From UBA3792 sp964426415 (lineage in GTDB: Bacteria > Bacillota > Clostridia > Christensenellales > CAG-138), in NCBI GenBank assembly GCA_964426415.1, contig CAYRQM010000004.1:9408-73407 (forward strand): a stretch of DNA of 64,000 bases, read 5' to 3'. Under the pieces are notes generated by a model that did not search any database, was not told where the DNA came from, and saw only the letters and a list, made by a program, of their open reading frames with translations. A program made the translations under genes and the position numbers. Within the stretch, counting starts at the first letter, position 1; every line of letters starts with the position of its first letter. Positions 24,573-33,830 of this stretch are shown here, one piece after another.

Positions 24573-26008
24573 TTGAAGCATTGCTTTCCGATCTGACACA
24601 GGACGAAACGGCAGCCGAAGCGCTGTCCGCGCTTTGCGTGTGCGCCAAGACTAAGCAGGGCCGCGAGGAGATCCAACAGCGGTTGGGCGATCGCGCCATC
24701 CTTACCACATTGGTGCAAAGTCCTTCGCCCAAGGTGCGCAAGAATGCGTATCGGCTCATCGGCGCACTGGAGGATGGAACGGACACGCCGCTGCTTGCGC
24801 GTGCCCTGCAGCAAGAAACCACGCTGTTTGCCGTGCCGAGCCTCATCCTTTCGTTGGGACGGCTGGGCGCTTCGGACGCGCTGCGCGCCTACACCGTGCC
24901 CACCTCCGATTGTCCCGCCATGGACAAGCATGTGGCAGAAATTGTCATCGCCTACGACAAGGCGATGCAGCAATTCGAAACGCGGGTCAAAACCGTCTGC
25001 ACCAAATTGGACGCGCCGCGCCGCGTGCTGGCGGTGGCGCCGCACGGGTTTGCGCCGTTTCTTCTGACGGAGCTTGCCGCGCTGGGCTTTGCGGGCGAGG
25101 AATGCGGCGACGCGGTGGCGTTGGTCACCGACGACATGGAAGGGCTGTACCGCGCAAACGGCATGGTCGAAGCGCTGCTGCCCATCGCTGAGGATGTGCC
25201 GCTTGATCCGCAGGCGATTGCAACGGCTTGCAGCCGCTGCATCGGGACAAGCTACCGCATCGAGCTGCGCGGATTCTTAAAGGAGCGCAGCCGCTTCATC
25301 GAACGGCTCAAGCAGCTTTTGGACGGGCGCAACAATCCCTCCAACTACGACTGCGAGCTGCGCATCGAGTGCCGCAACGCGAAGTGCGACCTTTATTGGA
25401 AGCTGTGGAACGTGCCCGACACGCGCTATCCTTGGCGCAAGGGAACGATCTCGGCTGCCATGCAGCCCGCGACGGCATACATGCTGGCGGCGTACGCGCT
25501 GATCTTCGTTTCGCGCAAGCATCCCAAGGTCTTCGATCCGTTCTGCGGCAGCGGCACGCTGCTGTTCGCGGTGGAAGCGCAAGCGCCATGCGCAAGCCTT
25601 CTCGGCGTAGACAAAAGCGGCAACGCCGTCGAAACGGCGCGGGAGAACGCCCGCGCAGGCAAGAGCCGCGCCAAGTTCGTCTGCAAGGACATCCTGTCGT
25701 TCGAAGCGCGGGAAGGCGCCGACCTGCTCCTTGCCAACCTGCCCTTTGGCAACCGCGTCAGCACCCACCGCGAGAACGAGCAGCTCTATCGCCGCTTCGT
25801 GCGGCGGCTGCCCAACCTGTTGGCACAGGGCGGCGTCGCGGTGCTGTACACCGCCGATGCAAAGCTCTTGGATGCGGAATTGAGCCACCAGCCCCGCTTG
25901 GTTTTACGCGCACGGATGCGCACCGAGGCGGGCGGGCTTTCCCCTTGGATCACCGTTTTAGAAAACCGCGCCGATCCTGCGCCCCACGCGCAATCGACAC
26001 AAGCATAA
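24569..26008 (+). CDS. HEAT-repeat/THUMP-like methyltransferase fusion
   Basis: A 479-residue protein. Residues 1 to about 115 look like HEAT-type helical repeats (LVQSPSPKVRKNAYRLIGAL, SLILSLGRLG). A middle segment (YRIELRG, CELRIECRNAKCDLYWKLW) resembles the THUMP/ferredoxin-like region of RlmKL and Trm14 enzymes. The C-terminal Rossmann domain has motif I DPFCGSGTLLF and motif IV NLPFGNR. It probably methylates a base of rRNA or tRNA. Co-transcription with metG and tatD supports an RNA role, but the helical N-terminus is not standard for RlmL. Confidence 0.8.
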   Translation: MIEALLSDLTQDETAAEALSALCVCAKTKQGREEIQQRLGDRAILTTLVQSPSPKVRKNAYRLIGALEDGTDTPLLARALQQETTLFAVPSLILSLGRLGASDALRAYTVPTSDCPAMDKHVAEIVIAYDKAMQQFETRVKTVCTKLDAPRRVLAVAPHGFAPFLLTELAALGFAGEECGDAVALVTDDMEGLYRANGMVEALLPIAEDVPLDPQAIATACSRCIGTSYRIELRGFLKERSRFIERLKQLLDGRNNPSNYDCELRIECRNAKCDLYWKLWNVPDTRYPWRKGTISAAMQPATAYMLAAYALIFVSRKHPKVFDPFCGSGTLLFAVEAQAPCASLLGVDKSGNAVETARENARAGKSRAKFVCKDILSFEAREGADLLLANLPFGNRVSTHRENEQLYRRFVRRLPNLLAQGGVAVLYTADAKLLDAELSHQPRLVLRARMRTEAGGLSPWITVLENRADPAPHAQSTQA

Positions 26009-26025
26009 GATAAGGAAGGGTTCCC

Positions 26026-27984
26026 ATGAGACAGAAATATTACATCACCACCGCCATCGCGTACACGTCGGGCAAGCCCCACATCGGCAACACCTACGAA
26101 GCCATTTTGACCGACAGCATCGCACGGTTCAAGCGCTTCCAAGGGTTTGACGTGTTCTTTCAAACGGGCACGGACGAGCATGGGCAAAAGATCGAGCTGA
26201 AAGCGAAGGAAGCGGGCGTCACCGAGCAAGCGTTCGTTGACGGCTCGGCGGGCGAAGTGCGCCGCATTTGGGACTTGATGGACACGTCCTATGACAAGTT
26301 CATCCGCACCACCGACGCCGACCATACGCAGCAGGTGCAAAAGATTTTCAAACGGCTTTATGAGCAGGGCGACATCTACAAGGGCCATTACGAAGGCTTG
26401 TACTGCGTCCCGTGCGAGGCGTTCTACACGCCGTCGCAGCTTACGGACGGCAAGTGTCCCGACTGCGGCAGACCCGTGCAGCCCGCCAAGGAAGAAGCCT
26501 ATTTCTTCAAGATGAGCAAGTATGCGAATCGGCTCATCGACTACATCAACACGCATCCCGATTTCATCACGCCGGTGGCGCGCAAAAACGAGATGATGAA
26601 CAACTTCCTGCTGCCGGGGCTGCAGGATCTTTGCGTGTCGCGCACCACGTTTTCGTGGGGCATTCCCGTCACGTTCGACCCCAAGCATGTGGTGTATGTG
26701 TGGCTGGACGCACTGGTCAACTACATCACGGGCATCGGGTACGACTGCGACGGCGCTTCCTCCGAACGCTTCCAAAACCTTTGGCCTGCCGACTTGCACG
26801 TCATCGGCAAGGACATCATTCGGTTCCACACCATCTATTGGCCCATCTTCCTCATGGCGTTGGATTTGCCGCTGCCCAAACGCATTTTCGGTCATCCGTG
26901 GCTGTTGAGCGGCAACGACAAAATGAGCAAGTCCAAGGGCAACGTCCTGTACGCGGACGATCTTGCCGACGTGTTCGGCGTAGACGGCGTGCGCTACTAT
27001 GTCCTGCATGAAATGCCGTTCGACAACGACGGCATGATTTCGTGGGAGCTGATGACCGAACGGCTGAACGCCGACCTTGCCAACACGCTGGGCAATCTGG
27101 TCAACCGCACGGTGGCGATGTCCAACAAATACTTTGGCGGCGTGGTGACGCGCACGGGCGCAAAGGAAGCCGTAGACGACGATTTGATCGCGGTGGTGAC
27201 GGCGGCAGCCGAACGGGTGACGGCACGGATGGACGCGCTGCACATCGCGGACGCGCTTTCCGAAGTGTTCACCGTGTTCCGCCGCTGCAACAAATACATC
27301 GACGAGACCGCGCCGTGGACGCTGTTCAAGGACGAGGCGAACCGCGCACGGCTTTCCGAGGTGCTGTACAATCTGGTCGAAAGCATCAGCATCGGGCTGA
27401 ACCTGCTGGCGCCGTTTTTGCCCGCGACGGCAAAGAAGGGGCTGAATCAGCTCAACGTCGCGCCGCGTGCGCTTTCCACCTTGGGCGACTTTGGCATGTA
27501 CCAAAGCGGCTGCCGCGTTGCCGAAACGCCCGAAGTCCTGTTCGCACGGCTCGATCCCAAGGCCGTCCAACAGCGGGCGGACGAAATCCAACAAAAGCAG
27601 CTTGCCGCAAATGCGCCCGCAGAGCCCGTTGCGGCGCCCATCCCGCCCGTCAAGGCGGAGATCGACTTTGACACGTTCACGCAGCTGGACTTGCGGCTTG
27701 CCAAGGTGCTGGCGTGCGAGGAGGTCAAACGCTCCAAAAAGCTCTATCAGCTCACCGTGTCCATCGGCACGGAGGAGCGCACCGTGGTTTCGGGCATCAA
27801 AGCTTGGTACAAGCCGGAAGACTTGGTGGGCAAAACGGTGGTTTTGGCGGCGAATCTCAAGCCCGTCACCCTGTGCGGCGTGGAGAGCCACGGCATGATT
27901 CTGTGCGCCTCCGACCCAAGCGACCAACAGCTTGCGTTCCTCACGCCCGAAAAGCCGCTGGACGCAGGGTTTGTGGTGCGCTGA
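26026..27984 (+). CDS. metG: Methionyl-tRNA synthetase
   Basis: A 652-residue class I synthetase with P-H-I-G-N at residues 18-22 and K-M-S-K-S starting at residue 299. The zinc-binding insert is CVPCEAFYTPSQ with CPDCGRPVQ. The C-terminal EMAP-like tRNA-binding/dimerisation domain (about residues 545-652) contains FTQLDLRLAKVLACEEV and ANLKPVTLCGVESHGMIL. It charges initiator and elongator tRNA-Met. The next gene starts 2 bases after its stop. Confidence 0.97.
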   Translation: MRQKYYITTAIAYTSGKPHIGNTYEAILTDSIARFKRFQGFDVFFQTGTDEHGQKIELKAKEAGVTEQAFVDGSAGEVRRIWDLMDTSYDKFIRTTDADHTQQVQKIFKRLYEQGDIYKGHYEGLYCVPCEAFYTPSQLTDGKCPDCGRPVQPAKEEAYFFKMSKYANRLIDYINTHPDFITPVARKNEMMNNFLLPGLQDLCVSRTTFSWGIPVTFDPKHVVYVWLDALVNYITGIGYDCDGASSERFQNLWPADLHVIGKDIIRFHTIYWPIFLMALDLPLPKRIFGHPWLLSGNDKMSKSKGNVLYADDLADVFGVDGVRYYVLHEMPFDNDGMISWELMTERLNADLANTLGNLVNRTVAMSNKYFGGVVTRTGAKEAVDDDLIAVVTAAAERVTARMDALHIADALSEVFTVFRRCNKYIDETAPWTLFKDEANRARLSEVLYNLVESISIGLNLLAPFLPATAKKGLNQLNVAPRALSTLGDFGMYQSGCRVAETPEVLFARLDPKAVQQRADEIQQKQLAANAPAEPVAAPIPPVKAEIDFDTFTQLDLRLAKVLACEEVKRSKKLYQLTVSIGTEERTVVSGIKAWYKPEDLVGKTVVLAANLKPVTLCGVESHGMILCASDPSDQQLAFLTPEKPLDAGFVVR

Positions 27985-27985
27985 A

Positions 27986-28756
27986 ATGCGGCTGTTCGAT
28001 ACCCACGCCCATCTGTTGGACGAACAGTTCGACGCGGATCGTGAAGCAATCCTTTTGCAGCTTCCCGCACAAGGCGTCGTCCATGTGATGGAGGCGTGCT
28101 GCGACGAGGCGGAAATCGACCGCGTGACGGCGCTGGTGGCGCGTGTGCCGTACCTGTTCGGCAGCGCCGGGGTGCATCCCCACTCCGCCGACGCGTGGAA
28201 CGCGGCTTCTGCTGACCATATCGCCCGAGCGCTGCAAGCGCCGCGGATGCTTGCCATCGGCGAAATTGGGCTGGATTATCATTACGACTTTTCGCCCCGC
28301 ACGGTGCAAAAGGCGTGCTTTGACGCGCAGCTTGGCTTGGCACAGCAGCTTGGCGTTCCCGTCATCATCCACGACCGCGAGGCGCACGGCGACTGCATGG
28401 AGCTGCTGCGGCTGCACCGCGACGGGCTCAAGGGCGTCATGCACTGCTTTTCGGGCAGCTACGAGACGGGGCGCGACTGCGTGGATTTGGGGCTTTACAT
28501 CGCGTTTGGCGGCGCGCTCACGTTCAAAAACGCCGTACACCTTTGGGACGCGGCGGCGCGGCTGCCGCTGGAGCGGCTTCTGATCGAAACGGACTGCCCC
28601 TACATGACGCCCGTGCCGTTTCGCGGACAGCGCAACGACCCAACCCGCATGGCGCTGACACTGCAAAAGCTGGCAGCGCTTCGCGGCATGGAGGTCGAAC
28701 CGTTGGCGGAAGTGCTTTACCAAAACAGCCTTGCCGCCTTTGGCGTCGTCGAATAG
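27986..28756 (+). CDS. tatD: TatD-family metal-dependent deoxyribonuclease
   Basis: A 256-residue amidohydrolase-fold enzyme: N-terminal FDTHAHLLDEQFDAD, GSAGVHPHSA, AIGEIGLDYHYDF, VIIHDREAHG, GVMHCFSGSYE, and LLIETDCPYMTPVPFRGQRN. These cover all metal ligands of TatD 3'-5' DNases. tatD next to metG is a common Firmicute order (yabD behind metS in B. subtilis). Last gene of the PBP-murG-methyltransferase-metG-tatD run. Confidence 0.95.
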   Translation: MRLFDTHAHLLDEQFDADREAILLQLPAQGVVHVMEACCDEAEIDRVTALVARVPYLFGSAGVHPHSADAWNAASADHIARALQAPRMLAIGEIGLDYHYDFSPRTVQKACFDAQLGLAQQLGVPVIIHDREAHGDCMELLRLHRDGLKGVMHCFSGSYETGRDCVDLGLYIAFGGALTFKNAVHLWDAAARLPLERLLIETDCPYMTPVPFRGQRNDPTRMALTLQKLAALRGMEVEPLAEVLYQNSLAAFGVVE

Positions 28757-28807
28757 CGGTACTTTCACGCGATTTCGATGAAATCAACTATTTTTTCCTG
28801 TTAGCCA

Positions 28808-28835
28808 TTGCAATTTTTCATTTTTGTTGTATGAT
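28808..28835 (+). promoter_or_regulatory. Promoter of the repeat-rich surface protein
   Basis: TTGCAA and TATGAT are 16 bases apart in an AT-rich stretch that stands out from the GC-rich surroundings. Confidence 0.65.
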
Positions 28836-28872
28836 AACTATGTAACAGTATCATATTGAAAGGGGAACCCAA

Positions 28873-31800
28873 ATGAAAAGATTTTTTGCATTTGTCCTGA
28901 CCCTCGCGCTGCTTTTGGTGACGGTCGCGCCCATCTTCGGCGGAGACGCCATCGCACAAAGCACGACGACCAAAGCCCCGTCCGGCGGGAAATGGGAGCA
29001 GGTCGCGGATCCGACCACGCTGACCGTTTCCGACCAAGTTGCGCTGGTCTGCGCGTTAGAGAACGGCGCGGCGTACCTGCTCGGCGACGGGAACGGCGAC
29101 ACGGAAGCGCCGATTGCGCTGAACTGTATCTTTGGGGACGACGCGATCGTCTCCACGGTGACCGACGCGTACATTTGGCGCGTCTCCTATGCGGACGGCG
29201 CGTTCACCCTCTACACCGATGCGACGAAGGCTGCTTGGTTGTACAACACGGATGCTTCCGACGGTCTGCGCGTGGGCACGGGCGCGAACAAAACCTTTTC
29301 GCTTGCCGGTGGGTATCTCAAGAACGACGGCACGAGCCGATTCGTTGGCGTTGCGACGTTGGACGAGAAGTGGTGCAGCGAATCCGACACGACCGGAACG
29401 ATTGCGGGACAGACCTTCTCGTTCTACAAATGGAACTGCACCCACACATACGTCGCTGCGGTGACGACGGCAGCCACCTGCACCACGGCGGGCGTGAAAA
29501 CCTATACCTGTTCAAAGTGCGGCGACACCTACACCGAAGCCATCGCGGTGCTTGGGCACGCATGGGTTTCGCAGGCAAGCGCGGACTGCATCGGCAACTA
29601 CACCATCCCCGTCTGTTCTCGCTGCGGCGCCACGGGCGAAAAAACCTATGAGCCCGCCCAAGGCTACTACCGCGTCAATGCGTTTACCGCGGGAAAGAAA
29701 TACATCCTTGTGGCAGACTATCAAGGCACCTACTACGCCGTCTCCGCCATCGGCTATCAAAACGATACGGGCAACGGGAGGCAGGGCGTGGTCGTTGGGC
29801 TGAAGGGCGTTGCGCTCGGCGACAGGGTGACAAGCATCGTCACAAGCGGATATTCCTATTCCGATTTGGAATGGACGGCGGCAACCGCTGCCGCAGACGC
29901 CAACTACTTCACGCTGTACAACAACGCGCACGGTGCGCGGTATCTGACGGCGGGCACGTATTTGACCGACACGGATACGGCGACGGCGACGGCGCAGGCT
30001 TGGAATTACGACAGCACGACCCTGCACTTGACCAACGCGTGGAAGACGACGTCGAATCTGTATTTCTACAAGAACGTCGGGCAATTCGATTTCCATACCG
30101 CAGGCGATTACGGCCCGTTCCTCGTGTATCTGTTCGAATATCAGGAGTCCACCGGCACGGGCATTCACACATGGAACGACGGCGAAGTGACCACGCCTGC
30201 CACCTGCACGGCAGAAGGCGTCAAAACCTTCGTTTGCACCATTTGCGGCATCACCAAGACGGAGTCCATCCCGATGGCGGCGCACGCGATCGTCGCTTAT
30301 GCGGATGTGGCAGCCACCTGCACCGCGGCGGGGCGAACGGGCGGCACATACTGCTCCGTCTGCAACACACAGCTTACCGCACCCACCATCGTTGCGGCGA
30401 CAGGGCATACGTCTGCTGCGTATGCGGACGTTGCAGCCACCTGCACCGCGGCAGGGCAAACGGGCGGCACCTACTGCTCCGTCTGCGGCGAACAGCTTAC
30501 CGCACCCACCGTCGTTGCGCCGATGGGTCATACGCCTGTCGCGTATACGGACATTGCAGCCACCTGCACCACGGCAGGGCGAACGGGCGGCACCTATTGC
30601 ACCGTCTGCAGCACGCAGATCACCGCGCCCACGGTGGTCGTCGCCTTGGGACACCTCTTTGACGACGGCATCGTCACTGCGGAGGCGACCTGCACCGCAG
30701 AAGGCGAAAAAACCTTCACCTGCACGCGCTGCGGCGAAACCAAGACCGGGCCCATCGCGGCTTTGGGGCACACGGTAGTTTCCGATGCGGCGGCTGCGGC
30801 AAACTGCACCGAAACAGGCTTGACCGAGGGCAGCCATTGCTCCGTCTGTGGCGAGATTCTTGTCGCACAAGAAATCGTTCCCGCGCTGGGGCACGCGTTT
30901 GTGAACACCACCCTCACGGGAGCCACCTGCACCTCGGATGGCGAGCTGTCCCGCACCTGCGCACGCTGCAACAAACAAGAAACAGCCGTGATTCCCGCGA
31001 CGGGACACACCGTCGTACTTGACGCGGCGGTTGCGGCAACCTGCACCACAGCAGGCGTGACCGAGGGCAGTCATTGCTCCGTTTGCGGCGCTGTTCTTGT
31101 CGAACAAGAACCCGTTGCGCCGTTTGGTCACAGCTATGTAATGGAAACCACCACGGATCCCACCTGCACCACGGCGGGCGTCGAGACGTATACCTGTGCA
31201 AAATGCGGCGACGCCTACACCGAAGCGATTCCGGCTTTGGGGCACGATTGGCAGAGCATGGCAGGAACAAACTGCCAAGGCAGCTACACGGCAGAAGTCT
31301 GCACCCGCTGCGGCGAACAGCGCAACACGGTGTATGACGCCGTGTCCGGGTATCTTCGCGTCGCGTCCATGACGGCGGGCAATCGCTACCTGCTTGTCAC
31401 AGGGTATGACGACGCGTATTACGCCATTTCGGCGCAGCCGTACAGCGGCGACAACGGCATGCGGGGCGTTCCCATCACGGTAAAAGGCGTGGCAATCGGC
31501 GACGCCGTGACGGGCATTTCCGATGCAAACTACACTTTTGCAAACCTTGACTGGACGGCAGCCGCGTCTTCCGCGACGGACGGCAGCTTCACCCTGTTCA
31601 ACGGCGCGTATGCAGACCGCTATCTCACGTCCGCATCGTACCTGACCTATTTGACAACGGCGACGAGCGAAGCGCAGGCATGGCAGTACAACAATGCCAC
31701 CTTGCGCTTGACCAATGCGCTGCATCCCGCCTACAGTCTCTACTTCGCAAGGGAAATCGGTCAGTTCGACTTCTATTCCTCCGGCGATTTCGGGCCGCTT

Positions 31801-33494
31801 GACGTCTATCTGTACGAGTATCAAACGTGGGAACCCATCGTGGGCGATCACGTCTGGAATGACGGCGCCGTCACCACGGCGGCAACCTGCACCGCGGACG
31901 GCGTAAAAACCTTCACCTGCACCCTTTGCGGCGAAACCAAGACCGAAGCCATTGCAATCGATCCGACCAACCACGCTGACGTCGTCACCGATGCGGCGGT
32001 TGCGGCGACCTGCACCACGGCAGGCTTGACCGAGGGCAGTCATTGCTCCGCTTGCGGCGCGGTGCTTGTTGCGCAAGAACCCGTTGCGGCATTGGGCCAC
32101 ACACCCGTTGCCACTGCGGNNNNNNNNNNNNNNNNNNNNNNNNNNNNNNNNNNNNNNNNNNNNNNNNNNNNNNNNNNNNNNNNNNNNNNNNNNNNNNNNN
32201 NNNNNNNNNNNNNNNNNNNCCCGTTGCGGCATTGGGCCACACACCCGTTGCCACTGCGGCGGTTGCGGCGACCTGCACCACGGCGGGTCATACAGGCGGC
32301 ACGCACTGCTCCGTGTGCAGCGCACAGATTGCCGCGCCCACCGTCGTTGCGGCGCTCGGGCACAGCTACAACGCTGCCGTCACCACGGCGGCGACCTGCA
32401 CCACGGCGGGCGTCAAGACCTTCACATGCTCGCGCTGCGGCAATGTCTATACCGAAGCGATTGCGGCGCTCGGACACAGCTATGGCGCAGGCGTCGTGAC
32501 GTTGGCGCCGACGGCGTACACGGCGGGCGTGCGGACGTACACCTGTTCCCGCTGCGGCGCCACTAAGACCGAAGCCATTCCCGCCACGGGCGAATCGGCT
32601 GCGGGCGATTACGACTACGGCTTTACCGCGCCCACCGTTCTTGCCTCGACGATTACCGTCACGCTGAGCGGCAAAACCTACCTCAAATACGACATTACAC
32701 TGGACCCCATCGGCAATGCGCTGGTGAGCGGCTTACAGCTGACCATCACCTACGACGCCACACGGCTCAAGGCGATTGGCACGGGCGTCGACCAAGGCGT
32801 ACATCCGCTATGGTACGAAACCACCAATGCGCTCACGGGCGCGGTCGTCCGCACCAATGTGGATTGGACGCTCAACACGGGCATCACGGGCAAGGCAAAG
32901 TTTGCCATGGCAAGCACCTATGGCTGCAAATACCAAAATCCGGTGATTACGCTGTATTTCGAGCGCCTTGAAACCACCAACACCACACCCGTCGCCATCA
33001 CCCTCTCCGACGCCGAGGTCACGCTGGTCAACCCCGACAATTCGCGCATCGACATGACGGGGAAGACCTACGGCGGCGTCAACGGCGCCATCCAATTTGT
33101 GGCGACGGAGGCAACACCAACGCCCACCGCTACGCCGACGCCCACGCCCACGGCAACGCCCGCTCCGTCCACAGTGGACGTCACCGCCTTGTCGTCCGCT
33201 ATTCTGTACGCGCAGTCGTTTATGAGCAGCGACGAATATGCTAATTGCTCCGCTCCGCTGAAGGAAAAGTGGCAAAGCGCCTACGACGAAGCGACGGCGG
33301 TGCTGCAAGACGCCAACCATACGCAGGATGCGTGCGATGCGGCGGCAAACCACATCAACAATCTGGCAAAAACGGGCGAATCGCTGGTCTGGCTGATTAT
33401 TCTGTTCGTCCTGATCGGGGCTGCCATTGTGGCAGGCGCCGTGCTTGCAATCGTGCTGGTTGCGCGCAAGAAAAAGACGCAGCCCAAGCAATAA
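28873..33494 (+). CDS. Surface protein with about 15 Cys-Cys-Cys-His repeats and L-A-K-T-G-E anchor (split by an assembly gap)
   Basis: Starts at 28873 behind AAAGGGGAA with a signal peptide (residues 1 to about 30). An N-terminal beta domain is followed by about 15 units of 38-42 residues, C-x(8-10)-C-x2-C-x(12-15)-G-H; typical is TCTTAGVKTYTCSKCGDTYT. Two homologous modules of about 160 residues (near 265 and 825) interrupt the array. After the array come a cohesin-like beta domain (about 1200-1345), a Thr/Pro linker, a helical segment, L-A-K-T-G-E at about residue 1451, a membrane helix and a KKK tail. A 100-N run at 32120-32219 breaks the frame. Removing it with one copy of the duplicated 40-base flank gives one open frame of 1,493 residues, on which these positions are based. 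Likely a cell-wall or membrane-bound adhesin or metal-binding protein; function unknown. It shares its C-terminal architecture with the gene at 33831. Confidence 0.8.
32080..32259. repeat. Identical 40-base flanks on both sides of the gap
   Basis: 32080-32119 and 32220-32259 are identical over 40 bases (both begin CCCGTTGCGGCATTGGGCCA). Collapsing the N run and one copy deletes 140 bases and joins the two reading frames exactly. Confidence 0.9.
32120..32219. other. Assembly gap (100 N)
   Basis: Exactly 100 N, the conventional filler for a scaffold gap of unknown size. It falls inside the repeat array of the surface protein. Confidence 0.99.
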
Positions 33495-33507
33495 TCCGTT
33501 CGCACCG

Positions 33508-33545
33508 AATGCCGCAGCCGCGTAATACGACTGCGGCATTTTCGT
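33508..33545 (+). terminator. Terminator after the repeat-rich surface protein
   Basis: AATGCCGCAG pairs with CTGCGGCATT around a 13-base loop, followed by TTCG. Confidence 0.75.
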
Positions 33546-33645
33546 GGGCGAAAAGATGGTGTAAATTCGACGCAACCGTTCGGAATATCAATATCCGTGA
33601 CGAAAGAATCATGAAATTGCTATGCATGAAAATACGTTGCGCCCC

Positions 33646-33674
33646 TTGCAATTGTGAAAAAACTGTGGTAAGAT
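33646..33674 (+). promoter_or_regulatory. Promoter of the surface 5'-nucleotidase
   Basis: TTGCAA and TAAGAT are 17 bases apart. Transcription from here gives a leader of about 150 bases. Confidence 0.65.
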
Positions 33675-33681
33675 AACACCG

Positions 33682-33830
33682 TATACATGGGGTTTGCTAT
33701 GCCAATGGCAGGTCTCGTGTAGGGGGTTGGCAAAACCGCACCGCTCCTTTGCGCCGATTCGCTTCGGCGATTCGGAGGGAGCAGAGGAGGCTGTGCAATC
33801 CCACAAAAATAACAGGAGGAATATGAACTT
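33682..33830 (+). promoter_or_regulatory. Long structured 5' leader of the 5'-nucleotidase gene
   Basis: With the terminator and promoter this accounts for the 336-base gap 33495-33830. First hairpin: GGTTT (33691-33695) pairs with AAACC (33733-33737), enclosing TGCCAA/TTGGCA (33700-33705 with 33727-33732). Second: GCTCC (33743-33747) pairs with GGAGC (33778-33782), enclosing CGCCGA/TCGGCG. AGGAGG follows at 33813-33818. I could not match it to a known riboswitch class. Confidence 0.5.

Noticed and set aside
29440..32600. Possible CRISPR array
   Set aside because: The repeats are in frame, about 120 bases long, diverged, and lack unique spacers; they encode the protein repeat.
33682..33830. 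Cyclic-di-GMP, SAM or cobalamin riboswitch
   Set aside because: None of the conserved core sequences of these classes is present.
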